NCBI GenBank assembly: GCA_038087015.1
Contig: JASBNA010000069.1
Location: forward strand, 124,001-188,000
DNA length: 64,000 nucleotides
Direction: 5' to 3'
From: Cerrena zonata
Taxonomy: Eukaryota; Basidiomycota; Agaricomycetes; Polyporales; Cerrenaceae
Part shown: one piece after another, positions 52,187 through 62,215 of the stretch
Layout of the letters: every line of letters begins with the position of its first letter
Position numbering within the stretch: the first letter of the stretch is position 1
Notes under the pieces: generated by a model
Databases searched by the model: none
Told to the model about the DNA's origin: nothing
What the model saw: only the letters and a program-made list of their open reading frames with translations
Translations under genes and position numbers: made by a program

Positions 52187-54399
52187 ATGGCATTGGAGAA
52201 AGAAAAACTTCCTTTGGGATATAAGCCTGGAAAGTCAAGGCTTTATTATAGTTCAAGGCCCTCGCCGGGACTAATTGAAAAATCAAAATACTCTCGAGTT
52301 GATCATTTTTTCATTTTCTTATTACTAGCTTTAGGAGTCATTGTAAGGCTATATAAGATCCCTTGGCCACCCAGAGTTGTGTTTGATGAAGTCCATTTTG
52401 GTGGATTTGCCAGAGAATACTTCAATGGTGAATATTTTGTGGATGTACACCCACCATTAGCCAAGTTGATGTACTATTGGATTGCAATTGCATTTGGATG
52501 GGATGGAAATTTTGAATTTGCTGAAATTGGTGACGTGTTTGATGACAATGTTCCCTATGTTCAAATGAGGCTATTCTCCGGAATATGTGGTGTTTTGAGT
52601 ATTTTGACTACCTATGGTGCATTGAAGGCATCGGGTTGTAGATCAATGATTTCATTTTTCGGATCGTTTTTGGTCTTGATCGAAAACTCGTTAGTTACTC
52701 AATCTAGATTTATTTTATTGGATAGTCCATTGGTCTTTGCGGCTTCATTGACTGTTTTTGCATTTAAGAGTTTTCAGATCAGTGAACCATTTACCAAAAG
52801 ATGGTTTAAGTTTTTGATCCTAACTGGGTTTGGTTTAGGTATAAGCACATCAATAAAACTCACTGGTTTATACGTTGTTGCGTGGGTTGGTTTACTAACA
52901 ATTTATCAGCTTTGGCAATTATTGGGCGACTTGGAAGTTAGCATCACCCAATTGGTATTTCACTTCATTGCAAGAGTTTTCGGACTTATTATTCTTCCCT
53001 TGACTTTGTATTTAGGGTTCTTCGCAATTCATTTCATGACCTTACCTCTAAATGGGAGCGGATCTGGTGCAATGTCACCTCGTTTCAAGTCAACTCTAGC
53101 AGATTCCGATGAAATCATAAATAGTCCGGTTGAAGTATCTTATGGAAGTACTGTCACCTTGAAGCAAAATAACTTGGAGGCATACTTACATTCACATGAT
53201 CATAAGTATGAGTCTGGTTCTGGTGAACAACAAGTATCGTTATATGGTTTTAATCCTGATCCTAATAATCAATGGATAATTGAAACTAAAAATAAGAATT
53301 GGGAAGGACAACTTCAAAAGAAATTCAGACCTGTTAAAGATGGTGATACAATCAGATTATATCATGTTGCCACCGGCAGGTATTTGCATGTTAATGATGT
53401 CAGACCACCGATTTCCGAACATGAATATTCAAATGAAGTTTCTTGTAATGGGACAAGAGATTTGGCTGGTGATATAAATTACGAATGGAAAGTTAGAATA
53501 GCTATGAAAAAAGATCATTCCACCAATGACTTACCATTAATCAAAGTAAGAACCACTGAAACCGTTTTTCAATTAATCCATAGAGGTACTAAATGTATTT
53601 TAATTGGACATGAAGAAAAACTCCCATCATGGGGGTTTGGTCAAAATGAGGTATTATGTGTCGAAGAACCTACAATTCCTAATAGTTTATGGTATGTCGA
53701 AACAAATCATCATCCACTACTTGAAAGTGAGAATTATCCAACCGTTCAATTTGGAAAAGTTGGATTTTTCAGTAAGGTGATTGAAGTTCATAAAGCCATG
53801 TTCAGGATAAATAAAAGTTTCACTGAGGATCACTCCTATGCGTCAGCACCTGAGACATGGCCATTTTTGTTAAGAGGTGTTAATTACTACAGCAATTCTT
53901 TAACCGAAGTTAAATTAATTGATGAAAGTGGCAGTCATATCTATTTCTTAGGAACTTGGCTATATATTACATTGGAATCTTTTTAATAGCAACGGTTGCA
54001 TTTAAATTTGTGTTTTATGTTATTAGGTACATGAATCCATTCAAACGTCCAGATGATCCATTATATAAAACGGTATATTACAATGGATCTTTTGATTTCA
54101 TTCTTGGTTGGTTACTTAACTATTTCCCTTCGTTCAATATGTCGAGACAATTATTCTTACATCATTATCTTGTTGCTGTATATTTTTCAATTTTATTGAT
54201 TGCACAATATGGAGAATACCAACTCAATGTCAGAAAAAATATTGGAACTTTGATGGTGATTGCAATTGCAAGTGCTGCCATCTACTCTTTCGTCACATTC
54301 ACACCAGTGATATACGGAACTGAATGGACTCCTGATCAATGTATCAAAGCAAAATGGTTCCCATCATGGGACTTTGACTGTGTTGCTTATGGCAAGTGA
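52187..54399 (+). CDS. Protein O-mannosyltransferase, PMT1 subfamily (Pmt5-like), one frameshift
   Basis: ER-membrane enzyme that transfers mannose from dolichol-phosphate to Ser/Thr. About 737 residues from two frames (to about 53955, then to 54399). The catalytic loop has VVFDEVHFGGFA with D67-E68 and YFVDVHPPLAK; three MIR-type repeats lie near 310-510 (LHSHDHKY, RYLHVNDVRPP, PSWGFGQNEV); then WPFLLRGVNYYS and HHYLVAVYF. This word set matches Pmt1/Pmt5, not Pmt2 or Pmt4. The protein ends soon after WDFDC, without the long tail of Pmt1, so Pmt5 is likelier. The frame breaks at 53956-53957: one added T gives FLGT-LAIYYIGIFL, a normal membrane span. Confidence 0.85.
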
Positions 54400-54450
54400 T
54401 TCATTCTATAATTTTTTTGTAAATATACCCGGTAATAAATTTGTACTACT

Positions 54451-54978
54451 TTAGCTCCTAGTTTCAGAAATCCCCGACGCAACCTCTTTGATCAAGGTTT
54501 CACACCAGGCCAATAACTTATCCTTTTCCTCAATTTTTTCAATTCTTTTCCGTTCAACTTCATCGAGCTCTTTGATTAATTCATTGATTGTCACTAATTG
54601 AGTATCCGGAGAAGTTCCTATCCCTGGAAGCGAGTCTATCAACATACTTATTTGTCGAGACTTTAGTATTATATCAGTGGATAATTCATTTATCGTGTTT
54701 TCAAAGTTGGCTTCTGCTTCTTCTCTAACCGACGCGTGGTTAGACACCGAATTGGAATCCGGTGGCCTTTCTCCTGGAGAGTTCAGCTGCTGGGCCTGGC
54801 CCGGTGGGGGCGCCTGCTGGCCCGGGTTGGGTGCATTCACGGCCATATTGGTGACCGACATTGGGTCTTCATCAAGAAGTGCTGGCTCACTATGGACATT
54901 GACATAGTTCACGGTCGAGTTGAATTGCTCTATAAGCTGGTTCAAACAAACCTGTAGCTGCGTAAGTCTATCTGACAT
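54451..54978 (-). CDS. MED21: Mediator subunit Med21 (Srb7)
   Basis: Middle-module Mediator subunit that pairs with Med7. The start [25 protein letters not shown] and the block [31 protein letters not shown] match Med21 closely. A coiled C-terminal helix ([29 protein letters not shown]) follows. Between them lies a Pro/Gln-rich insert (about 47-85) that lengthens the protein to 175 residues against 140 in S. cerevisiae. The ATG at 54978 is preferred over GTG four codons upstream. Confidence 0.93.
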   Translation of the reverse strand: MSDRLTQLQVCLNQLIEQFNSTVNYVNVHSEPALLDEDPMSVTNMAVNAPNPGQQAPPPGQAQQLNSPGERPPDSNSVSNHASVREEAEANFENTINELSTDIILKSRQISMLIDSLPGIGTSPDTQLVTINELIKELDEVERKRIEKIEEKDKLLAWCETLIKEVASGISETRS

Positions 54979-55293
54979 CACTAATACCACGACTTCTTAC
55001 CCTAATTCAAAGCCAAAACCCTGGTTATTAAAGGCCTAAAGGTTTATGGATTGGAAAAAAAAAAAAAATCCTAACAAAAATTGAATACCTAACAAAAGTT
55101 GGAGTAGTGGGCGTACCGGAATCGCTTCGCGCAGAAATTATGATTTGACTCCAGGAAAAAATCATTATCAATACAATACTCCTTCTTTCGTTATCAGAAG
55201 GATCTAATCGTCGATTGACTTTAGCAAGGGTTATTAGCTTATAAATTGGTTTGATCCGCGTTAGTGTTTAGATTGATAGTGGTTTGCTTGACC

Positions 55294-56421
55294 ATGGAAG
55301 TTTTCAGAGAGGGCCCCGAATGGCAAGATGACTCGGACGTAACAAGCTGCTTTTTGTGCCACTCCCAATATACGTTCTTTAACAGAAGACATCATTGCCG
55401 GAAATGCGGTAGAGTTGTCTGTGGATCATGCTCTGAGCAGCTGGTGAGATACTTTCCGAATACATATGTGGTTAATTCAGATAATACCTTGGGTACACTG
55501 AACAGCTATGAATTCTATAGAACATGTGATGAATGCGCAGACGAAATCAATATGATTAGACGAGCTTTGTTTGGATCTCCAGGAGACTCTTCGAGTCTAG
55601 TGGTGGGTGGTAGTGAGCTGGCGTCTCAGAATAGTAGTCTTATTGGTAGAAGTGATATGAGTATCAATGATGGGGAAAATACCAGTTTAGCTAATGATAA
55701 TGATAGTACTACAAAGTATAGTACTAGAACCAGTACTCGTATGGTAGAATCTTCTACAAACTCGTCAATTGACGTGCAGAGTCGTGATACTCACAGTCAT
55801 CACCATCACTATCACGGTAGACAACGCAATAGGGATGAAGATAGTGATTTCAACCTTTGTCCCGTCTGCTCCAAGAATTTATTGAAAAACTATATTAAGG
55901 ATCACAAGACATCAAATTCAGTGTCCGATATAAGTCATGACGATTTTGAACTGTACAAAGAAGCACATATCAGCAATTGCCTTGACTCTTTTGATTTCAA
56001 TTCAGACACCAATCGACTTGGGTCTGGGGGAGGATCCAAAGCTCACGCAAGGAATAAAATGTTGGTGTATAACATTCCTCCAATTCCAAAGCCACAGTTT
56101 GAGACAATTCCAAATATTGATGTTGGTTCTTTTGGGACCATACAGCAAGTTACTTCCCTGTCTTCTATGATTCCCCAAATTGATAATGAAACTGAAATCG
56201 CTGGATCGGTTAATTCAAACTCGACTATTCAACCATCACTTGAAAAACAGAACATTTTCAAAGGTATCGATAATGAATGTGTTATATGCTTGGAAGACTT
56301 AAAACCAGGTGATAAAGTTGGTAGGCTCGAGTGTCTCTGTGTTTTCCATTATAAATGTATTAAAGATTGGTTTAATAAGAAAGGATATGGTGAGTGTCCT
56401 GTTCATTTCGTACATCAATGA
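55294..56421 (+). CDS. PIB1: FYVE-RING ubiquitin ligase Pib1-like
   Basis: Endosomal/vacuolar E3 ligase. From the ATG at 55294 the product has 375 residues. An N-terminal FYVE domain (about 7-85) carries WQDD, RRHHCRKCGR and paired CxxC motifs for binding PI3P. A His/Ser/Asn-rich disordered middle follows, with a CPVCSKNLL...H/C motif near 185-230 that may be an extra zinc site. A C-terminal RING begins CVICLEDLKPGD and continues HYKCIKDWF...CPVH. FYVE at the start plus RING at the end is the Pib1 layout; S. cerevisiae Pib1 (286 residues) has a shorter middle. Intact. Confidence 0.88.
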   Translation: MEVFREGPEWQDDSDVTSCFLCHSQYTFFNRRHHCRKCGRVVCGSCSEQLVRYFPNTYVVNSDNTLGTLNSYEFYRTCDECADEINMIRRALFGSPGDSSSLVVGGSELASQNSSLIGRSDMSINDGENTSLANDNDSTTKYSTRTSTRMVESSTNSSIDVQSRDTHSHHHHYHGRQRNRDEDSDFNLCPVCSKNLLKNYIKDHKTSNSVSDISHDDFELYKEAHISNCLDSFDFNSDTNRLGSGGGSKAHARNKMLVYNIPPIPKPQFETIPNIDVGSFGTIQQVTSLSSMIPQIDNETEIAGSVNSNSTIQPSLEKQNIFKGIDNECVICLEDLKPGDKVGRLECLCVFHYKCIKDWFNKKGYGECPVHFVHQ

Positions 56422-56742
56422 TTTTCGATTTTAATATTCTTTCTCTTCATGACTTCACTTCTCTATGATTAATTATATTTTTTTTTTTTTCGTTTGGGCT
56501 GAAACCTATAGGTTGTTGCCCTTTAGGTTTAATTGTTCTTTTCAATTCACATTACACTTTGTTCACTGATGTTTTCTTCTTTGTTCAATTCTCTATTTTG
56601 GTTATATAATTTTACATTCTTTTACAATTTAACTAAATCGTTCATATATATTTATATATAGAGATATATAAATTAATAATTATTTATGCAGAATTGAATT
56701 GTAATTTACCTAGATCTATAATACAAAATTTTGAGAAGCCGC
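56422..56742. other. Convergent 3' flanks; nothing specific seen
   Basis: T-rich DNA between the stops of PIB1 and RRP3 with a TATATA-rich stretch near 56645-56670, probably polyadenylation signals for both genes. Confidence 0.5.
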
Positions 56743-58188
56743 TTAACGTTCTTCACGATCATGATCATCTTTCTTCTTTCTATGCGTGAGTCTTTTTTCA
56801 TGGAAATCTTTTGTTTCTCTAATAGCTTCAGCACTGGCTCTATCAACATGATGATGTAAAGCATCTAAAACTTGTTTTGAAGGTGAAGGATCTTTTGGTA
56901 ATTTTTTACCCAAAACATTTTCAATTCTTAAATACATTTCTAAATCATATTGGGTGACTAAAGAAATCGATTTACCTGATCTTCCAGCACGAGCTGTTCT
57001 ACCAACTCTATGGATATAAGCTTTGGAATCAGTTGGAATATCATAGTTAATAACAAGATCAACAGAAGGAATATCTAAACCTCTAGCTGCAACATCAGTA
57101 GCAATTAAAATATTAGCCTTACCAGATTTAAATTTATTTAAAGCACCTAATCTTTGAGATTGTGATAATTGACCATGTAAAGGAACTGCTGAAAACCCAA
57201 GTATTCTAGCTAATAATGAAGTTCTTTGAGAATGAGCACAAGTTCTAGTGAAAATAATAACTGATTTACCAACATATTCATTTAATAAATGAATTAAATA
57301 AGTATTTTTATAACCATCACTAACTAACATCATTGATTGAACTAAGTTATCAGCGGTTTGGTATTTGTTAGAAACTGCAACTCTAACTGGGCTATTTAAA
57401 GAAGCTCTTTGTAATTTTTCAATTTTATTAGTCATTGTAGCTGAAAATAAATAAGTTGTTCTATTAGTTGGAATAACTTTTAAAATCTTATCTAAAGCCG
57501 GACCGAAATCCATATCTAATAATCTATCAGCTTCATCCATGACTAAATATTTTAAATTTTTCAATGAAAACCCCTTGGTGTGTTCTAAATGATCCATAAT
57601 TCTACCAGGAGTGGCTACCAAAATGTGTGGTTTACGCATAAGTTCCCTAGCTTGGTCCATCATATCCATACCCCCAACAATACAAGTTGATCTTAATCCC
57701 ATGGATGAACCCAAGGCATCAAAAGTTTCTTTAATTTGATAGGCTAATTCTCTGGTGGGTGATAAAATTAATCCGAAAAATGGGCTTTGGGCTTCCCACA
57801 AAGCTTGCAAAATTGGAATAGCAAAAGCTGCAGTCTTACCAGACCCGGTTTGAGCAAGACCAATGATATCTTTACCTTCTAAAGCATGAGGTATACATTC
57901 AGATTGAATTGGAGTAGGTTTACTAAATTTCATTTGTTGAATGGCTTCAAGTAATTCTGGAATCAAGCTGAGTTCACTGAAACTAGTGAACTTTGGACCA
58001 TCTTCAGAGTCAACAACAGTTTCAACAGCTTCTTCTGCATCCTTCTTCTTTTCTTCTTTTTCTTCTTTCTTATCCTTCAACTGCTGTTTCAATGCATTTC
58101 TCTTGATTTTTTCTGCCAAAGACTTAGCGTCAACTTTACTGGAGCTCTTTGGTTTCTTCTTATGTAGGGTGTCTGTCTTAAGAGCCAT
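56743..58188 (-). CDS. RRP3: DEAD-box RNA helicase Rrp3
   Basis: Nucleolar helicase needed for early cleavage of pre-18S rRNA. The 481-residue product has a Lys/Glu-rich N-terminal coil (about 10-55), then Q motif with [10 protein letters not shown], motif I AQTGSGKT (112-119), motif Ib TPGR, motif II DEAD (218-221), SAT (249-251), and [13 protein letters not shown]. The stretches [26 protein letters not shown] and [18 protein letters not shown] are typical of Rrp3 and human DDX47. Divergent from SSF1, another ribosome-assembly gene. Confidence 0.93.
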   Translation of the reverse strand: MALKTDTLHKKKPKSSSKVDAKSLAEKIKRNALKQQLKDKKEEKEEKKKDAEEAVETVVDSEDGPKFTSFSELSLIPELLEAIQQMKFSKPTPIQSECIPHALEGKDIIGLAQTGSGKTAAFAIPILQALWEAQSPFFGLILSPTRELAYQIKETFDALGSSMGLRSTCIVGGMDMMDQARELMRKPHILVATPGRIMDHLEHTKGFSLKNLKYLVMDEADRLLDMDFGPALDKILKVIPTNRTTYLFSATMTNKIEKLQRASLNSPVRVAVSNKYQTADNLVQSMMLVSDGYKNTYLIHLLNEYVGKSVIIFTRTCAHSQRTSLLARILGFSAVPLHGQLSQSQRLGALNKFKSGKANILIATDVAARGLDIPSVDLVINYDIPTDSKAYIHRVGRTARAGRSGKSISLVTQYDLEMYLRIENVLGKKLPKDPSPSKQVLDALHHHVDRASAEAIRETKDFHEKRLTHRKKKDDHDREER

Positions 58189-58319
58189 TTTATGTCAGTG
58201 AATACTACGTTTCCTCGTTACTGAAAGTAAGTTGAAGAATTCAATTATTAAGGCAACGAAGGGAAGAGGAAAAAAAGTTTCTAGTAAAAAAAAAAAACCT
58301 GCACACAGTGTTTATCTTA

Positions 58320-58327
58320 GTGATGAG
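58320..58327 (+). promoter_or_regulatory. PAC-like element between RRP3 and SSF1
   Basis: GTGATGAG differs at one base from the PAC core GCGATGAG that drives ribosome-biogenesis genes in yeast. It lies in the 252-bp divergent promoter of two such genes, 114-121 bp upstream of SSF1. A-rich and T-rich tracts on both sides would keep nucleosomes away (inference). Confidence 0.35.
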
Positions 58328-58440
58328 GTCTTCTCTCACACTAATTTTTTTTTTTCATTTTTTCTTTCATTTAATACCAGCTCTATTAGAGTCAAGTTAA
58401 CTAACAGTTTAAGTTATTCGGTTGAATAGATAGATATACG

Positions 58441-59730
58441 ATGGCTAAAAGAAGAACCAAGACCAGGACCCATAAGAAAGTTTCCGAAGAGGAGCTTGCT
58501 AAAATACCCAGATCAATGGTTATTAGGCTAGGATCATCTATAAGAAATCATTCATTAACACAATTAGTGAAAGATTTTAGAAATGTTATGCAACCACATA
58601 CCGCAGTGAATTTAAGGGAACGTAAGACCAATAAGCTTAAGGATTTCATTGTTATGGCTGGGCCCTTGGGAGTTTCAGATTTATTTATCTTCAATCAATC
58701 TGAGGAAACTGGGAATATTTCATTAAGAATAGGTAAGATGCCTAGAGGACCAACATTACAATTCAAGATCAATACATATTCATTGATGAAAGATGTAAGA
58801 CTGATTTTGAAACATCCAAAGTCCGTTGGGAGAGATTCAATTGAGATGCGTAATCCTCCATTATTAGTTTTGAATGGATTTCTGTCCAAAATGAATGAAC
58901 TCGAGCATCATGAAAAATTAATGATTACTGTTTTCCAAAATATGTTCCCTCCAATTCAACCACAAAGTACTAATGTTGGAGGAATTAAAAGAGTGTTGAT
59001 GTTAAATAAAGATCCTGTCACTGGGAATATAGAATTAAGGCATTATGCCATCAACACTAAATTAGTGGAAGAAACTAGAAATATAAAAAAATTAATCAAT
59101 TCCCATCATAATCCAAAGAAAAATATACCAAATTTATCCAAGAATAAAGATATTTCCGAATTGGTGTTAGATCCATACTCTGTTGGGGGTGTTACTTCTG
59201 ATAGTGAAGTTGAAGATGATGCAATTGTTGAAATTAAAAATGAAGAGAATAATATTTTGAAAAAGAAAAATGCTACAGCACCAACTGAAGATGATCCAAT
59301 GGGTGAACAAGCTGAAGAAGAAACTAATGCTGCACCAAGTACTAGGAAAAGGGCTATTAAATTAACTGAGTTAGGACCTCGTATAAATATGACTCTAGTT
59401 AAAATTGAAGAAGGATTACTTGGATCATCTAAAACTATATACCATGCTAATATTGAAAAATCAGATAAAGAAATTAAAGCTTTGGAAAAAAGACATCAAG
59501 AATTGCAAAAGATTAAATCAGAAAGAAGAGCTAAACAACAAGAAAATGTTAAAGCCAAGCTCGCTAAAAAGGAAGCTAAAAAGGCTAGAAGAGAAGCTAG
59601 AAAGAACGGTGAAGTGGTTGAAGATGATAAAGATGACGAATCTTCTAGCGAAAGTGATGACGATAAACCTGAAATTAAGCCTGAGGATTATGAAAATGAT
59701 AGCGATTTATATAGTGATGTTGAAAACTAG
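58441..59730 (+). CDS. SSF1: Brix-domain ribosome assembly factor Ssf1
   Basis: 60S assembly factor that acts with Rrp14 and Rrp15 on pre-27S rRNA (human PPAN). The 429-residue product opens MAKRRTKTRTHKKVSEEE and IPRSMVIRLG. A Brix domain follows (about 27-260: HSLTQLVKDFRNVMQPHTAVNLRERK, DFIVMAGPLGVSDLFIFNQSE, NPPLLVLNGF). Then come an acidic linker with VTSDSEVEDDAIVE and RKRAIKLTELGPRINMTLVKIEEG, and a Lys-rich coiled, acidic tail. In-frame CTG codons at 58801 and 58882 stand where S. cerevisiae has Lys and Ser, so decoding as Ser fits better than Leu. Confidence 0.95.
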   Translation: MAKRRTKTRTHKKVSEEELAKIPRSMVIRLGSSIRNHSLTQLVKDFRNVMQPHTAVNLRERKTNKLKDFIVMAGPLGVSDLFIFNQSEETGNISLRIGKMPRGPTLQFKINTYSLMKDVRLILKHPKSVGRDSIEMRNPPLLVLNGFLSKMNELEHHEKLMITVFQNMFPPIQPQSTNVGGIKRVLMLNKDPVTGNIELRHYAINTKLVEETRNIKKLINSHHNPKKNIPNLSKNKDISELVLDPYSVGGVTSDSEVEDDAIVEIKNEENNILKKKNATAPTEDDPMGEQAEEETNAAPSTRKRAIKLTELGPRINMTLVKIEEGLLGSSKTIYHANIEKSDKEIKALEKRHQELQKIKSERRAKQQENVKAKLAKKEAKKARREARKNGEVVEDDKDDESSSESDDDKPEIKPEDYENDSDLYSDVEN

Positions 59731-59790
59731 TTCTTTGTATAATAAAATATTTGCATTTTGATGATTTTTTTTCTTTTGTAGCAGTATTAA

Positions 59791-60471
59791 TCAGGTTTCT
59801 TTGAATGAATCCATTTCTTCGACTATTCGATTAATTTTATTTTTTAAATTTACTAGGCGAATAGAGTCGTTAACAACAGCACTGAAATAGTCCTGTGATT
59901 GCCTCAATTGATAAGGTACTAAACCACCAAATTGGTAGATTGGATCCCGTACTTCAACGTTGTCAATTTCAGTAGTTTCCTCTTTTTCAATTTTTTTTTT
60001 CAAATGTCGATTTTTCAAGGCTCCGGTATCATTATTTGATTTCGATTGAATGTCTGACGATTTCAGAGTATTTGGATCTTCAGTTGTTTTGTCATTCTTC
60101 TTTATCTTCTTTTGTGGTTTTGGTAGTAACTCATTCAATTTAAAATCTTCGTTTACTTCGATGGTTTTACATGCATTATAAGGTCTATAATCAAAGGAGT
60201 CTGGACCGTATTTTTTGGTTATACCACTATTGTAATTAGCTCTACTCAACGTGAGAAATCCATTGGTATAACCCAAAGAGAGTTTTTCAATTAGGATTTG
60301 ATATTGATCTAGTAGTTCTAGTAATTGTATGGTTTTACGATCAATTGATGAGAGCGATTCCTGATTAACGGAGGGAGTTAGATTGAAAGCCAGTGGTTTT
60401 CCTTTCACGTCTTTAATCGAAACGTCTTCTAGAACGGAAGCAATCTTGTTCACTGACTTATCCTCTGGCAT
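59791..60471 (-). CDS. VMA22: V-ATPase assembly factor Vma22 (CCDC115-like)
   Basis: ER protein that helps assemble the Vo sector of the vacuolar proton pump. The preferred start at 60471 (MPEDKSVNKIAS) gives 226 residues. An N-terminal helix (TIQLLELLDQYQILIEKLSLGYTNGFLTLSRANY) and a C-terminal block (DPIYQFGGLVPYQLRQSQDYFSAVVNDSIRLVNLKNKI) are the two family signatures, joined by a charged, disordered linker. An ATG at 60510 would add a Phe-rich 13-residue leader from a T-run and is less likely. Confidence 0.85.
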   Translation of the reverse strand: MPEDKSVNKIASVLEDVSIKDVKGKPLAFNLTPSVNQESLSSIDRKTIQLLELLDQYQILIEKLSLGYTNGFLTLSRANYNSGITKKYGPDSFDYRPYNACKTIEVNEDFKLNELLPKPQKKIKKNDKTTEDPNTLKSSDIQSKSNNDTGALKNRHLKKKIEKEETTEIDNVEVRDPIYQFGGLVPYQLRQSQDYFSAVVNDSIRLVNLKNKINRIVEEMDSFKET

Positions 60472-60565
60472 GTTGAATGAAGAAATGAAAAAAAAAAAAA
60501 AGATTGACATCAATTTTTTTTTCGGTGAGAGAATATACTTATCTACAAATTGATAATCTAATAAC

Positions 60566-61669
60566 TTATATTTTATAAAGATTTTTTAACCTGTTAAATT
60601 CTGTTCTTGGTAGGATATCGCCAAACCCAAAATCTTTTACTGAATTGGATTCAATTAAAGCGATTTCCTGATCAGATCTAGATTTTTCTTTCATTTGACC
60701 ACCTTTATCCCAAATACTATGAATCAATTCTTCTTCACCTAAGGCTTTATTTGAGTCGGTATTAGAATAAACAATTGTAGCCAAATCATGTAGGATGTTT
60801 GCGGTTAACCCCCAAACATCATAGACTTTTTCATTGGTATCAGAAAGACGTCTTGAGCCGAGTCTACCCCAATTCGATAAATCTTTCTTTTGGCGTTTTG
60901 ATGGAGGAGGAGATTGTCTTTTTTTAGCAGCTTCATCTTCAGTATCACCAGATTCATCCACCGACTCCTCTTCCGAAGTGGATAAACTGGCCATTTCCTT
61001 TAACCAACCGGTTTCATTTTCATTATGTTGTAAAAAAACATAAGATCTCAACATCCAGGGGATGCCACCCCATTTTACCCGATGGGAGCTTCTCAGTAAA
61101 GCTTCCAAAGCAGAAGGAGCAGCATTCACCCCATCCTCCAAGCCTTCTTTCAAAGGATAAAGGAAATCTTTCAAAGGACAAGAGAAAACCGACGAGCTTT
61201 CCCCCGGGTTTACTGACAATTTCAAGTTATGAATCAATTCAACTTCTGATATTTCAGGATTATCAAAATTCATAAACCCAATACATGGTTTGACTGCTGA
61301 GAAAGTTCTTGAAAGATAGCAAGGTAAAGTAGTTATATGATCAATGACAAACCCATAATTTTCTTTCAAGTATTGATTTGATTCGCTTATACCAATTTCC
61401 TCAAACATTTCACGTCTGGCCACCTGCCATTCCGACTCCAATCCATTATCAGCCTTGCCACCGGGGAAAGAGATATGACCAGGGAAGTTTCTTAACTTAG
61501 TTGATCTTTTAGTTAGGACAACTCTTAATTCACCTAATGAACCAAAGAATAATAGAATGAACACCGACAGTCGACGAGCAACCGGTAACTTATGCCAAAT
61601 CGAAAGCGAGCTATTTAGATAATTCACCGGTTTATACTGCTTTATATTATCCAAGTACTTCGAGTCCAT
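60566..61669 (-). CDS. PCD1: Nudix CoA diphosphatase Pcd1-like
   Basis: Peroxisomal enzyme that hydrolyses CoA and its oxidised derivatives. The ATG at 61669 gives 367 residues. The Nudix box is GGKADNGLESEWQVARREMFEEIGI near 79-103, with REx2EE residues intact, preceded by RNFPGHISFPGGKAD, as in Pcd1/NUDT7. The C-terminal half has an acidic Ser/Glu/Asp insert (about 225-265) and a basic patch with KRQKK that could act as a nuclear signal. The final residues (LYKI) are not a classic PTS1, so peroxisomal location is uncertain here. Confidence 0.87.
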   Translation of the reverse strand: MDSKYLDNIKQYKPVNYLNSSLSIWHKLPVARRLSVFILLFFGSLGELRVVLTKRSTKLRNFPGHISFPGGKADNGLESEWQVARREMFEEIGISESNQYLKENYGFVIDHITTLPCYLSRTFSAVKPCIGFMNFDNPEISEVELIHNLKLSVNPGESSSVFSCPLKDFLYPLKEGLEDGVNAAPSALEALLRSSHRVKWGGIPWMLRSYVFLQHNENETGWLKEMASLSTSEEESVDESGDTEDEAAKKRQSPPPSKRQKKDLSNWGRLGSRRLSDTNEKVYDVWGLTANILHDLATIVYSNTDSNKALGEEELIHSIWDKGGQMKEKSRSDQEIALIESNSVKDFGFGDILPRTEFNRLKNLYKI

Positions 61670-62215
61670 CCTGATGAATAGTAGTAACAACCAGTTGAAT
61701 TGTTGTGGAGTATCAATTTTTCTGCTGACGTCAATTTAGCATGCGCAAATGATTTTGCAATTTTGCAATAACCTCAACTACATCAATTAGTATTAAATAG
61801 AAGTATCAAGTATAAAGATTAAGTATAAGTATTAAGTACCAGTATTAAGCACCAGTATTAAGTACAAGTATTACAAGTAAGTCCATTAGGGTGTACGAGT
61901 ATAAAAATAACCGGTCAATGCAAGCTTAGTATCAATAAGCAAGTTACAGGACTGTTCCAGGCATCAAGTGCCTCAGCACACTCTACCAGCAATGAAGCAA
62001 TGGTGTATTAGCCAATGGGCTCGTGAGTTCATAAGCACCAGTTTCGAAGGTTGCGTAAATGCAACCGTCTCAAGATGACGATGCAGACATAGTCCGATTT
62101 CGAGGATTTCCGAGGGTAAGAAATTTGAGTACAAAAAAAACAAACTATCAATAACTTAATTTTTTCAAATTCTATTAACTAATATACAAAATACTATCAA
62201 AGTAATTCAGGATGC
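61670..62215. other. Intergenic region upstream of PCD1, with a minisatellite
   Basis: Promoter of PCD1 and 3' flank of the glycerol-3-phosphate dehydrogenase gene. Apart from the AGTATTAAGTACC repeat no feature was recognised. Confidence 0.5.
61792..61880 (+). repeat. 13-bp minisatellite (AGTATTAAGTACC)
   Basis: Six to seven imperfect copies of a 13-bp unit run in tandem; the central three copies (61829-61867) are nearly identical. Confidence 0.8.

Noticed and set aside
60472..60513. Longer N-terminus for VMA22
   Set aside because: The added residues are mainly a Phe run from a T-tract; the internal ATG at 60471 gives a normal start.
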